A DNA stretch of 64,000 bases from Sorghum bicolor. Lineage: Eukaryota; Streptophyta; Magnoliopsida; Poales; Poaceae. Below, piece by piece: positions 12,956-22,885 of this stretch (within the stretch, counting starts at the first letter, position 1; every line of letters starts with the position of its first letter). Position numbers and translations under genes: made by a program. A model generated the notes under the pieces. That model had not been told where the DNA came from, did not search any database, and saw only the letters and a list, made by a program, of their open reading frames with translations. The stretch lies in the NCBI RefSeq assembly GCF_000003195.3, contig NC_012876.2, forward strand, positions 64,970,407 to 65,034,406. The letters run 5' to 3'.

Positions 12956-13260
12956 ACAGCAGGACGCCAAAAAAAAAATGATAAGGACACGAAATTTCCA
13001 AGGCAGTGGCGAATACAGGTTCAGAACGAAAGCAAGATTCAGTCAAATACCAGGATGGATTTCTCATATATTTGCAATCAGAAATTGCAAAGATGAACAG
13101 CAACATTACCACAAACCACACTACTTCTTACACAAATCATCAGACGACTACAGTTGGAGATCGACGCAGGGGCAACTACCGCCACTGCAACACACGACCA
13201 CCCTACTACTTCCTGAACGGAACCGAAGCCCGAGCGAGACGGGAGACGACGAGGCCCCAT

Positions 13261-13719
13261 CTAGGAGCTGGTGAACTTGGTGACGGCCTTGGTGCCCTCG
13301 GAGACGGCGTGCTTGGCGAGCTCACCGGGGAGGACGAGGCGGACGGAGGTCTGGATCTCCCGGGACGTGATGGTGGGCTTCTTGTTGTACCGCGCCAGCT
13401 TGGCCGCCTCCGCCGCCAGCTTCTCGAAGATGTCGTTGATGAAGGAGTTCATGATGGACATGGCCTTGGACGAGATGCCGATGTCCGGGTGCACCTGCTT
13501 CAGCACCTTGAAGATGTAGATCTTGTACGTCTCCACCGACTTCTTCGCCTTCTTCTTTCCCTTCTTCTCGCCGCCTTCCTTGCCCGCGGACTTGCCCGAC
13601 GGGAGCCGCTTCTCGGCCTTCGGCTTCTTCCCCGCCGGGGCCTTCTCTGCCTTCTCCGTCGATGGCTCCTCCTCCGCCGGCTTCTTGGCCGCGGGCTTCT
13701 TCTCGGCCTTGGGCGCCAT
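13261..13719 (-). CDS. H2B: Histone H2B, 152 aa, intronless
   Basis: Core nucleosomal histone. The protein starts [19 protein letters not shown]. Its Lys/Ala/Pro-rich tail of about 60 residues is of plant type. The histone fold follows ([19 protein letters not shown], then [19 protein letters not shown]), with [15 protein letters not shown] next. The conserved C-terminus [20 protein letters not shown] ends in TSS, and the Lys of AVTKF is the ubiquitinated position in the family. The ATG at 13719 is chosen because the N-terminus matches plant H2B, although the frame stays open further upstream. The stop is TAG at 13261-13263. The coding region is very GC-rich at third positions. Replication-type promoter elements lie about 150-275 bp upstream. 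The opposite-strand frame over this gene is a composition shadow. Confidence 0.97.
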   Translation of the reverse strand: MAPKAEKKPAAKKPAEEEPSTEKAEKAPAGKKPKAEKRLPSGKSAGKEGGEKKGKKKAKKSVETYKIYIFKVLKQVHPDIGISSKAMSIMNSFINDIFEKLAAEAAKLARYNKKPTITSREIQTSVRLVLPGELAKHAVSEGTKAVTKFTSS

Positions 13720-13821
13720 GGGGATGAGGATCGAGGCTGGGTTCTCGGGGAGGTGGTGGGTGCTTGGGGACTTGAGGATGGCTTGTTGCTGGGTGGGGAA
13801 GAAGGATGCTTGAGGCGCGTC

Positions 13822-13827
13822 TTTATA
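13822..13827 (-). promoter_or_regulatory. TATA box of the H2B gene
   Basis: On the minus strand the sequence reads CTATAAAGACG, about 100 bp upstream of the H2B start codon. A CCAAT motif lies at 13849-13853 on the same strand. Confidence 0.7.
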
Positions 13828-13867
13828 GCGCGTGGGAGGTGGGACGCCATTGGTGGGGGATGAGAGT

Positions 13868-13885
13868 CGCGGATCGCTGACGTGG
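13868..13885 (-). promoter_or_regulatory. Histone Type I promoter element (hexamer + octamer)
   Basis: On the minus strand this reads CCACGTCAGCGATCCGCG. It joins an ACGTCA hexamer to the GATCCGCG octamer, the classic Type I arrangement of plant replication-dependent histone promoters that drives S-phase expression. Confidence 0.85.
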
Positions 13886-13937
13886 AGGGTTCCGATGGAG
13901 TTCGGCCGTCCCTGTGGACGGACGGGATGCGGAGTGA

Positions 13938-13945
13938 CGCGGATC
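13938..13945 (-). promoter_or_regulatory. Histone octamer without hexamer
   Basis: A GATCCGCG octamer on the minus strand. The adjacent hexamer position is degenerate (CTCAGC instead of ACGTCA). Confidence 0.65.
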
Positions 13946-13975
13946 GCTGAGGTGCCGCGAGCAGGGAAGGAGTGT

Positions 13976-13993
13976 CGCGGATCGGTGACGTGG
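13976..13993 (-). promoter_or_regulatory. Second histone Type I promoter element
   Basis: On the minus strand this reads CCACGTCACCGATCCGCG, a second complete hexamer-octamer pair, about 108 bp from the first. Confidence 0.85.
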
Positions 13994-14055
13994 AGCGTGA
14001 GGGCCCAGACATCGGTGGGAGGCGGTGAAGTGTTTCGCCTGGCGGGAGTTTGACT

Positions 14056-14293
14056 TGGGCCTTTCCAAAATATTTTACAAAATTGACATTGTAGGTTTTT
14101 CATTTGTATTTGACAAATATTGTCCAATCATGGACTAACTAGACTCAAAAGATTTGCCTCGTCAATTTCGACCAAACTGTGCAATTAGTTTTTATTTTTG
14201 TCTATATTTAATACTTTATGCATATGTCTAAAGATTCGATGTGACGGGGAATCTGAAAAATTTTGCAAAATTTTTTAGAAGTAAACAAGGCCT
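14056..14293. mobile_element. MITE of the GGCCTTGTTTAG family, left end degraded
   Basis: The right end GTAAACAAGGCC is intact; the left end is reduced to GGGCCTTTCCAAAATATTTT. Interior blocks match the other copies. It is the first of four copies clustered upstream of the H2B promoter. Confidence 0.65.
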
Positions 14294-14395
14294 TGCCTGT
14301 TTTTTATTTTGGCGCCAATAATTGTGGGCTCCGGTTGTCAGTACGCATATCGAGTACGGCCTGTATACGGTACGGCCTGTATACGGTATGGCCCG

Positions 14396-14617
14396 AAATC
14401 CAAAAAGTTTTCAAAATTCTCCGTCACATCGAATCTTGCGACACATTTATGAAGCATTAAATATAGACGAAAACAAAAACTAATTACACAGTTTGTCTGT
14501 AAATCACGAGACGAATCTTTTGATCCTAGTTAGTTTATGATTGGACAATATTTGTCAAATAAAAATAAAATTACTACAGTAGCGAAATCCGAAAACATTT
14601 CACGTCTAAACAAGGCC
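14396..14617. mobile_element. MITE of the GGCCTTGTTTAG family, left end missing
   Basis: Only the right terminus (CTAAACAAGGCC) and the interior are retained (CCGTCACATCGAATCTTGCG, then GATTGGACAATATTTGTCAA). Confidence 0.65.
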
Positions 14618-14689
14618 TATGTATCGGTACCAGTACCAAATGCGAGATGGGAGGAGGGCTCGCTAGTCGCCACCGCCCACCCAGGACTT

Positions 14690-14917
14690 TGTTTAGTTCC
14701 AAAAAATTTTACAAAATTTTTCAAATTTCCCGTCACATCAAATCTTTAAACGCATGCATGAAATATTAAATATAGACGAAAATAAAATCTAATTGCACAG
14801 TTTGGTCGGAATTGACGAGACGAATCTTTTGAGTCAGTTAGTACATGATTGGATAATATTTGTCAAATACAAACGAAAGTGGTACTATTCCTATTTTGTA
14901 AAATTTTTTGGAAGGAT
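14690..14917. mobile_element. MITE of the GGCCTTGTTTAG family, degenerate ends
   Basis: The left end reads GGACTTTGTTTAGTTCC and the right end fades at GTAAAATTTTTTGG. The interior is in the same order as the neighbouring copy. Confidence 0.6.
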
Positions 14918-14947
14918 TCGGATTTTGGAGGACTCGCATGCGGCTTC

Positions 14948-15188
14948 GGCCTTGTTTAGATGCACCCAAAAACCCAAAACTTTACAAGATTCCCCATCAC
15001 ATCGAATCTTCTGACACATGCATGGAGTATTAAATATAGATAAAAATAAAAACTAATTACACAGTTTGTCTGTAAATCGCGAGACGAATCTTTTAAGCCT
15101 AGTTACTCCATAATTAGATAATGTTTGTCAAATAAAAACGAAAGTGCTACAGTGTCAAAATCCAAAATCTTTTTCATCTAAACAAGCC
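14948..15188. mobile_element. MITE of the GGCCTTGTTTAG family
   Basis: The left end is GGCCTTGTTTAGATGC and the right end is CATCTAAACAAGCCC. TTC precedes the left end and follows the right end, a possible 3-bp duplication. Confidence 0.7.
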
Positions 15189-16239
15189 CTTCGTTTGAGT
15201 TTGTGTTCGAGTTTTTTTTGTAAAGAAAAAGATAACAGTTCTCCCTGCGTTTTCTTAAATATGTGGAGATAATTAATTCAAACATAAAATTAATTTGAAA
15301 AAAGTACACATGCATGAAAAATAAGCTCATTAGTTTGTCATATACGTTATATATTTCAAAATGAGAAAAATATAATGTTGACATACAACCCATATATTTC
15401 GTGTGACATTTTTTTAAGCATGTATCTGTATTTCTAGATAAGGAAAACGTACAAGTACGGGTACAAATAAGAGACATACTGTAAGGATACAGGAGCAACT
15501 GTGCCAGCCAAACTACGCAAAGGACCTTGAGAAAAGAAAAAGTTACAATCCAGTCTCCAGATCCCTTGCAAACCGACGCAAGGATGCTTGGGAACCTCTT
15601 GTGGGGAAAAAACATAGGCAATGACAAGCAAGCCATCCATTATAAATATGAAAATATAAGAGGTGAAAGCCAACAAGATTGAAGACGCTCTAAATCGCCA
15701 CCAATTCTGTTCTGCAATGGAGAGATTTGGTAGATCAAAGTATCACCCCTCAAATCTTTCTTATCCCTATATTAACCCCAAAAGGGAAGAATAAGCACCA
15801 CAAGATGGGGGGCTCGGGATGCCCATTTTGGCTGGTTGGGACATTTTGGAAAATGTCCCCAAAGTTGTATATTATCATAAATAAGTGCCTAGACACTTAA
15901 CCAAACATATAAGCAACATTTTGCATAAATGTAATTGCTCAAATAAGCTTCAAATGGTGTTAATGAGAACTGCAACATCACAAACATGAAGGCTTAGCAG
16001 CCAAGAAATCACACCGCATAAAATCAATAGAAAAAGGCATGATTGAGCCCTCTTATATATATATATATATATATATATAACCTAGTAAAATAAAACATGG
16101 AATTAATTAACCGTGTGAAATATTATAATGATGTAAATATTCCTAATCATATTCAAATACTCTCAACATACTTGAGAAGCTAAACTAAATGTAATGTAGA
16201 AACATTCATAATATTCCATATTCTTGCCTTAGTTACTTT
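15189..16239. other. Intergenic with a TA microsatellite
   Basis: AT-rich sequence with a TA dinucleotide run at about 16053-16079. Open frames here on the minus strand (15178-15676) have no recognisable domain and are not called. Confidence 0.5.
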
Positions 16240-16740
16240 TTAGGTCATGCTACCTTCTGGAGTTGGGTCAATGGGGAGGCCATCATTTGCTGGCGGTGTG
16301 GTTTTCAAGAAGGGGTTCTTGATGACCATTTCGACGAACTCAGGTCCCCCATCCGGCCATGACATGGGTGCTCCAGGTCCTTCTGCAGTAGCCCCTTTAG
16401 CCTTTGCTTTGGGGACCTTGGCAGACCCCTTGGTGGATGCCCCAAGCGCCTTGGCGGGCGCATCCCCCTTAGCTTCTGCTTTGTGGTCCTTGGAAGACCC
16501 TTCGGTGGCTGTATCGGGTGCCTTAGTTGGGGCATCCACCTTAGCGTCTGCTTTGTGGTCCTTGGCAGATCTCTTGGTGGCGGCTTCAGGCGCATTGGTG
16601 GCTGCATCCCCTTCTTTGGTTGCTTCTTGCTCCTTGGTTGCTGTGCTCGCTGAAGATTTGGTCGCATTAACAACTGGTGTTGCCATCACGACAACATAGA
16701 CCGCTAGAATGAACAATGTGACGGCGAGGTTGTGCGCCAT
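16240..16740 (-). CDS. Predicted secreted Ala/Lys-rich repeat protein, 166 aa
   Basis: Function not recognised. The protein begins MAHNLAVTLFILAVYVVVMA, a typical signal peptide with likely cleavage after VVNA. The mature part is hydrophilic and rich in Ala, Lys, Thr and Pro. A unit of about 25 residues of the form KDHKAxAKxDAPxKA repeats about three times (KDHKADAKVDAP, KDHKAEAKGDAP, KVPKAKAKGATA). The C-terminus is less repetitive (GGPEFVEMVIKNPFLKTTPP). The stop is TAA at 16240-16242. No intron is needed. The layout resembles small cell-wall or arabinogalactan-like proteins, but this is inference from composition. The opposite-strand frame mirrors its composition and is not called. Confidence 0.6.
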   Translation of the reverse strand: MAHNLAVTLFILAVYVVVMATPVVNATKSSASTATKEQEATKEGDAATNAPEAATKRSAKDHKADAKVDAPTKAPDTATEGSSKDHKAEAKGDAPAKALGASTKGSAKVPKAKAKGATAEGPGAPMSWPDGGPEFVEMVIKNPFLKTTPPANDGLPIDPTPEGSMT

Positions 16741-17900
16741 TGTCTATTGAAGTGTTTTCTATTAGCAAATCACTCAACGGTATGAGAGGGAGATGTGGTG
16801 TGTTTTTATTTAGATTTAATGGAGGAGGCAATGTCTTGCTAACAATTAACACGGGTGTGTGTACAAAATTTATGAAGGCGAGTAAGACTGCGAGAATGGT
16901 GGCATGCCACAATTGACATAGTTGCATTTGTGGTTATGCGTGTTGTGCGTCAGGGTTAAGGTTATTTTGGTGAATCCACACTTCACGCTCATGCAGTCTA
17001 TTGGGGATAGAGCTAACTAGGGACGTAGTCTATAAGAATTTTGGTTGGTTCTTCTAACTTCGTGCATGTATGCTTGAATGTTCATGCAAATGCATGTTGT
17101 GTTATTTAGCGTAGCAAATACAAAATTTAATACATGGAAACTGTTTGAGTGGCATCAATACTACGAATTTCATGCATTACAAATAGCCCCAAGATATGGA
17201 TGTGTTTTGTGTGTGATGTCATATTTTGGCCAAATACTAGCTAGTATTTGCCCTAGTATTATCATAGGAATTAGACATGTATATATGTTCCAACTTTTGA
17301 TTTTGCATTTTGGAGCTTAAAGCAAAGCTGAAGTGTCATGACCAATTCTTGTGATCTTTTTTGTAATACAAAATGCTTTTGGTGTCACTAAAATATGAAA
17401 CATTGGTTGTAAATAATAAGTGTGGTATGCGCTAAAATATATGGAATATCCACCTGATAAATACATGATGTTGGATGCAGCGGATTGGCATAATGTGGAG
17501 ATTAGCAAACAACAAAGCGCTATAAGTTTCGATAATAACAATATACTAAATCTCTTCCAAATTGTAAGACGTTTTGACTTTTTTAGATACATTGTTTTTA
17601 ATATGTATCTAAACATAGTGTATATCTATAAGCATAGCAAGTGTAAAGTATATCTAAAAAAACCAAATTATCTTATAATTTAAAACAGAGAGAGTATATG
17701 TTATTATGATTTTCACACTATGAAAATACTACACATGACTAGCTAGTATAAATTTTTGACTAGAGAGAATTAATTAAGTAATGATCGAGCCACGTACTAC
17801 TATGGCTAAATAGTCGCATCTATATTAAAACGTACTTACTTATGGTGCTATAGCATCCACTAAGTTTTGGATTACTTTTTTTAAGGAAAAGTTTCAGATT
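16741..17900. other. Intergenic, no gene seen
   Basis: AT-rich. The stretch ending AAAACAGAGAGAGTATA near 17695 looks like the right half of a Stowaway-type MITE. No reading frame with recognisable content. Confidence 0.4.
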
Positions 17901-18710
17901 ACTTGGATTGGGTTTATTATCACCGTGGGCGCACTTTCGTCACAGACATTGCGGGCACGTTCATTTTGTATCGAATTGAAAAGGACGGATGTCTTCTAAA
18001 AGAATAAAAAACAACTAGAAGATCCGCCGGCTAGGATATAAAGGTGCAATACCTTCAGTCCATTAGATGGCAATTAGCATAGTTGAGGTTTCACATCAAT
18101 TTCAATATATCTGATATTGAGAAGCTTGATTTTTATAAAGAAAATATCACTGTTTCGAACAAATTTAAAGCCATATGCAAACGTTGATCTTTGATTGTGA
18201 ATCGGTTTAACGTGGCTCCATTCCACACTCGAGGAGGCAATAGATCCAAATTGAATTTAAAGGATTTCAGCATTTCCACTTCCACATTTGGATCTAACCA
18301 ATTTTTTTGAAACAATGATCCAAAATTTTAAGTCATGTTCAGAGTTTCTAATGCCCATTTGGTAAACAACAGCACGCATCGCATACCACAAACTGTGGCG
18401 GCTTGTGGTACGAGGTGCAAACTGTGGTGACTTGTGGTAAGAGGTGTGTGTTGTTGTTTATCAGATGGGACACTTAGTTAAAATTGCTATTATATTTTTT
18501 TCTATAGTAGCCTCCAGTATTGTTAGTGCCAGTTTAAATTTGAGAACTCGTGTCCCAAAACTTGTGTCTCTTCGGAGACATCCGATAAAAAAGGACTTGC
18601 AAACAAATCCCAATCCCATTTAAGAGAATGCATGTATGATTATACAGATTGATTTATCTCAGAAGCCGGTTAAGTTGTTTCATTGCATAATGCTCGTTAC
18701 ATTATTATAT
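17900..18710. repeat. Segment duplicated near 57.0-58.6 kb
   Basis: Several landmarks recur in the same order near 57.2-58.5 kb: ATAGATCCAAATTGAATTTAAA with the TTTCAGCATTT block (18240-18290 vs 57255-57300), GTGGCGGCTTGTGG (18398 vs 58270), and the AAGAGAATG...GATTATACA block (18622 vs 58497). It is a diverged segmental duplicate of the region downstream of the secreted-protein gene at 59.1 kb. Confidence 0.55.
18522..18709. repeat. Left copy of a ~160-190 bp direct repeat flanking the nested insertion
   Basis: It starts TTGTTAGTGCCAG and ends CGTTACATTATTATA. A related copy lies at 54212-54370. The two sit on either side of the LINE/Helitron insertion. Divergence is substantial, so the repeat is old. 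Confidence 0.55.
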
Positions 18711-18719
18711 AGCACATGT

Positions 18720-18831
18720 TTTTTTAGAGAGAGAACTGGAGGGGCTCGTGCCCCTACAGGTAATTTTATTGGAAAACAAAAACAAGTTACAAATGGGAAA
18801 AAAAAGTAGTTGCTTCTTCCTTCATTAGTAA
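18720..18831 (-). mobile_element. LINE remnant, 3' part with poly(A)
   Basis: On the minus strand the segment runs TTACTAATGAAGGAAG, TTTGTAACTTG, AATAAAATTACC and ends in CTCTCTCTAAAAAAA. It reads as the 3' untranslated end of a LINE. The upstream part of the same LINE is at 53781-54211, on the other side of the Helitron. Confidence 0.5.
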
Positions 18832-18861
18832 CTAGGTAGCGTGCCCGTGCGTTGCTACGGG
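18832..18861 (-). other. Helitron 3' terminus with hairpin
   Basis: On the plus strand: CTAG at 18832-18835, an 8-nt spacer, then CCCGT (18844-18848), loop GCGTTGCT and ACGGG (18857-18861). The hairpin and its distance from CTAG fit plant Helitron 3' ends. Confidence 0.8.
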
Positions 18862-19009
18862 ATAACTAATAATTTATACTAAAAACACATGGATCGCATG
18901 ATAAGATAACAATATTGTAAAAATTAAATACTAAAGTTTAAGTGATATTTAATCTAAAAAACAAAGTTTATAAAATTAAGAATCATGAAAAGTGTAGCGT
19001 CGCAAGATT

Positions 19010-19240
19010 CTATTTGGATAATATCACGGGGTCCTCTAATGAATGACGAAGACATGACAATACGCCTTTCGACATTCTCAGGAGATCCTTCACCTGAATG
19101 CATGTTGTCCACCAAGCCTTGAATATGTTAGCCATCAAAGTATCATGATTGTTCCTCATACAATCTAAACACAAGCTCTCAATCTTGATATAGGTGTCAA
19201 CGGCAAACTGCTGGAAAAGATGCTCACTCCCCTTGCCCAT
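19010..19240 (-). pseudogene. Helitron Rep/helicase fragment
   Basis: The readable peptide contains EHLFQQFAVDTYIKIESLCL, DCMRNNHDTL and GVLSCLRHSLEDPVI. It resembles the Helitron-like N-terminal region of plant Helitron Rep-helicases, where a QQxAVDxYxKIE segment is followed by RADLYQG and a VVLSSSFIGGPRD-type segment. Only about 75 residues remain; the rolling-circle His motifs and the helicase are absent. Its place about 180 bp from the Helitron 3' end supports the identification. Confidence 0.6.
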
Positions 19241-19761
19241 ATGGAGTCACTGGTGTATAGAATTAGACCACAATCACAATATAATACCTTCAATGGACAA
19301 CATATATAATTTGAACATGTTGTGATTTCGGTAGAGACAAGGAAAACATATGGCTTGTTCTAAAAAATATCCAAAAAGGCTAGAATCCATAGATACAGAA
19401 AACTCATTTTAAATTTTAAGCAACATATTTAGAAGGGACAAATCTTGACTCCTGAGCAAACAAACAGGATATCGGTCACGTAGTGGTGACACAAGATATT
19501 TCCATGGAAATGCAAGAACACCTTGCTTGAACATAAGGATCAAATCAATATAATTTTTTACTAAAGGTGCCTAATAAAAACTGAAAATCCTTATCCCCTA
19601 CCACCTCATTTCCATTCGAATCCTAGTTAGCACATGTTTTCATACCCCACAGGACCAGAACTCACATCCCTTCTCCTCGCCTTTTTAGCTTCCCTGTGTA
19701 TTTTAATAACTGAATATTGACATGTAGTAAGCATCCTATTATAACCCTATTACAATGTGCA

Positions 19762-20147
19762 TCATTCTAACCACAACCATCGTACAATCACCTCGAGATT
19801 TTCATCCATGCTCAAACTTGGCCAATTATGTATCTCCCCATCAGTCGGATTATAAGTGATTCCATCAACCTTAAGCCTCCAAACTATATCAGGCCACCTC
19901 ACAAATTCACAATAGCCACAAGCTTCACTACAGACATTTGGTTCTGGTCTTATCAGCACAAATCATAGTTGTACAAGAGCTCAATGATGTCCCCGGGGTT
20001 GAGGTCACACGTAGGGTGGCCATGCAACCACTGTTGATCATGCTTGATGGTTGCGTGCTCTAACTGGATCTCCTTGAGTGCCTCGAGCAACATTGCCCTC
20101 CTGCTAGACGCTGAAGACGCAATGACAATGAAAATAAAGAAGATCAT
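19762..20147 (-). pseudogene. Unidentified exon-like segments inside the Helitron
   Basis: Two short open frames on the minus strand. One contains RRAMLLEALKEIQLEH and NPGDIIELLYNYD (20147-19953). The other contains RWPDIVWRLKVDGITYNPTD and SMDENLEVIVRW (19959-19762). Composition is protein-like, but I do not recognise the source. They may be exons of one captured gene. Confidence 0.35.
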
Positions 20148-20769
20148 AAAAACAACAGTGGAAAAGAATTATGGCACATGATAAAATAACAGGAGCAGTG
20201 CTCCTAGTGAAGCATTTATCAAGTGGGAGAATGGTATATAAAAGAACTATTGTCAACAAGCATTATTGTCATGTTAGCATTCGCGTGCTACCTTGCATCC
20301 AGCCTGCTTGCAAGGTGATTGAAAGTCTCCCTCCTGAGATCAGTTCAACATGGGTTTGAATGTCAATATCAGTATGATTCAGGAAACTGCGTTCATAAAA
20401 AAGGCCACCCTAGCAACTCTACCAGCAGCACATCTGTAGTATGATCTAGTTAAGGATCTGAATGATTCTTTACCAGCCCGTATATTGTTAAAAGACAGTG
20501 CAATTTAGTTCAGCACACTAACAATCCAATAATTTCCCATGGTGGGGCATGCTGATAAAGAACAAAAAAGATATCCGCAATAATGCAGCTTCAGAGCGAG
20601 CAAGATACAATATTTTTATCTTCAACTATATATGTGTATGATCAGCAAGGTACACAGTGTATACTATGATAACACAACACAATGAATAATAGGTTGTCAG
20701 GCAATACAACAGACAATGTGGGCTGTCCGACAACACAATGAAGGTAATTGAATAATCTGGACAGTGCAT

Positions 20770-20983
20770 ACCTGAAGCTTGTACACCATTGAGTTCAGAT
20801 TCAGGTAAATGATCTCCATCGAGTTTAGGTTCAGGTTCAAGAGGATTTGTTGATGCAGCTTGCACAACATCGAGTTCAGGTTCAGGTAACTGCAGTCCAT
20901 CAACATAACCTTCATTGATCCATTCACATGTCCATGAATTGACATCCGTGGAATCTAAATTGAGTCCCCAACTCCCCATGTAC
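20770..20983 (-). pseudogene. Unidentified exon-like segment inside the Helitron
   Basis: An acceptor (CTAG at 20984-20987) precedes a frame reading YMGSWGLNLDSTDVNSWTC and EWINEGYVDGLQLPEPELD, followed by a run of imperfect PEPELD/PESELN repeats. A GTATGC donor follows near 20770. The source gene is not recognised. Confidence 0.35.
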
Positions 20984-21075
20984 CTAGCATAGATGACTAA
21001 ATAAGGAACCTGAATCAAAATAAATCTAATTTTGAACAAGGTTTCCTTTGAATTGAATAAGGTGCATTGCTATAC

Positions 21076-21226
21076 CTTGGACTTGTTCTTAGGGGTTTCA
21101 TTACCCGAGAAGAACATATGAGCTACAAGCACCTGGTTGGCAATGTCCCCTTTGTGAGCCTCCTTGTATGCGTCCTGGCACCATTGCTGGACGCAGTCGC
21201 TGGCCACCTCCGACGGCGGCTCCGCT
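21076..21226 (-). pseudogene. Captured exon resembling a Sel1/TPR-type protein
   Basis: The minus-strand frame reads EVASDCVQQWCQDAYKEAH, then KGDIANQVLVAHMFFSG, and ends at an AAG|GTATAG donor. The A-KGD-xxQVLVAxMFxSG pattern resembles Sel1-like repeats (a helix pair with a conserved small-residue turn). Upstream the frame is closed by a stop, so this is an isolated exon, consistent with capture. Confidence 0.45.
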
Positions 21227-21624
21227 CACACTCTGGCCAGCCAGCTCCATTAGGCATAGCATAATACTTGGTGCAGCTAGGTTCCAGAGCTCAATGGTGC
21301 CGACAACCGCTCCGGTCAATTTACCATTGCCACCTCCAGCTTACATATTCTTCCATACTAAAATTTGGACAATTTGTACCCTATGAAGATACATGGCCAT
21401 TTATCTGCATGTCCACCTTGTATATTGGGGTTAAAATCAACCAAGTAGATGGGGCTTCGAGTAATATGTAGTGAAGCAAAAAAATGTAAATCCATAATCT
21501 ACAACTGCAAGTCTCCAATATCTCATAAAAACAGATTTCACTTAGCTCAACTCGACAAATGACTAAGTGAATAATCTCATTAAAAAACTCACTTAGCTCA
21601 ATTTGACAAATGACTATGTGATTC

Positions 21625-21992
21625 TGTTATGGTTGGTAATGTCTACAAAAGGAAACCCACACCGTCAGGCTTGTTTCAGCCAGCATGGCTATCATAGGAG
21701 GTTAAGTAGGAAAGATAGTTATTATTAGTTAAAAGATCTACTAGGTGGATCTGTAGAAGAGTTTCTATCCGTGTTGAGTCAGGAGTCTGTAACCCGACTA
21801 TAAAAGTCCTTTTACGTTAATGAGAAGAACCAGCCTGGGATTGTGTCACCTTGACACCCTTGGGCGCCCAGCGTCCCTCTCCTGTGCCCTAATTCCAGAA
21901 CACGACGGCTCCCAGCCGCCGCCAACGTTCTCGCTCCAATCCTCTCTACTCCCCACCCTACAATCTACGCAGCAAGGCTAGAAGACATACCA
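21625..21992 (+). repeat. 5' LTR of the Reina-type element
   Basis: 368 bp, from TGTTATGGTTGG to GAAGACATACCA. Compared with the 3' LTR it lacks a 35-bp segment after AAACCCACA (positions about 26731-26765 in the 3' copy). A TATA-like CTATAAAAGTCC lies near 21800. Confidence 0.92.
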
Positions 21993-21995
21993 ATC

Positions 21996-22005
21996 TGGTA
22001 TCAGA
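21996..22005 (+). other. Primer binding site (initiator tRNA-Met type)
   Basis: TGGTATCAGA lies 3 nt after the 5' LTR. It is complementary to the 3' end of initiator methionine tRNA, the usual primer of plant chromoviruses. Confidence 0.8.
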
Positions 22006-22009
22006 CTTG

Positions 22010-22885
22010 ATGACGACTTCTGGGGACATCACCACCACGGTGCCTGCCGCCGCCATCGGTTCGACGTCGGCGGCCTCCCTGCCGCTGGTGCCCTCCACAC
22101 GGGTGTTGGGGGCTGGCGCGCCTGCCCAGCCGTCGCCCCCCACCATGATGGAGGCCCTCGCTGGGATCACTTCGGCGATTCAAAGCCTGGAACTCAAGAT
22201 GACCGCCGTCAATCACCTGCTGTCCGACCAGGGATCGCGCCTCGCGGCCATCGACGGCCGCCCCGCTTTCCCACAGTTCGGCCTGCCCGGTTTTGGCGGC
22301 ATCCCGCTGCTGACCGACTCAGCAGCACACGTGGCGGCTCCGAGCGCCTCCTCCGCCTCCGCGTCAGAAGCTGCGGGGGATTCCGCGGTCTCAGCGACCG
22401 GGCAGTTGTCCCTGCCGCCCGGCGCACAGCCCCTGCCCCCAACGTCGTCCATGGGGGTGCCGATCACACAAATCCAGTTTCCGCACTCTCCGTCGCCATT
22501 GCCAACGTTCGGTCAGGAGCAGCAGCGGTTGCCACAGCCGGCTACAGCCCACATGACCATGCCGCTGCCGTTTACACCGCCGGAGCTGGACAGGAACTTC
22601 GTGCCCAAATACCACAAGCTGACGTTCGCATCCTATGACGGCAAAGACGACCCCTTAGGATGGCTCAACAAGTGTGAGCAATTCTTCCGCGGACAGATGA
22701 CTCGCGAGGAGGACAAAGTGTGGCTGGCCTCCTACCATCTCACCGGTGTCGCACAACAGTGGTACCTCGTGCTGGAGACAGACCATCAACACCAATCATC
22801 TCGCGGATTTGGCCCGTCTCCCGTTTGGCGGCTCCGTCGACGCCTATATGGAGGCGTTCCAGGCCCGGGCCGCACACGCCGGTGA
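22010..22885 (+). pseudogene. gag: Gag of the Reina-type element, frame broken at its C-terminal part
   Basis: Structural capsid precursor. The frame starts at the ATG in MTTSGDITTTVPAAA just after the primer site and runs through a Pro/Ala-rich N-terminus to the retrotransposon gag domain (KLTFASYDGKDDPLGWLN, WLASYHLTGVAQQWYLVLE). After about 22785 the reading is meaningless and stops at 22885. The continuation of gag (LADLARLPFGGSVDAYMEAF) is in the next frame, together with pol. Family members normally have about 15-20 further residues at this point, so a short deletion with a shift of frame is the likely cause. Confidence 0.8.

Noticed and set aside
13006..13863. A 285-codon frame on the plus strand over H2B
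   Set aside because: It mirrors the H2B coding strand; the Leu/Arg-rich composition is an artefact of the opposite strand.
15178..15676. Minus-strand frames of 80 and 152 codons
   Set aside because: AT-rich, hydrophobic, overlapping each other in different frames, partly inside a MITE end; no domain.
16240..16740. The KDHKA-type repeats considered as a CRISPR-like or microsatellite array
   Set aside because: The repeats are imperfect, keep codon phase and lie in one open frame after a signal peptide, so they are protein repeats.
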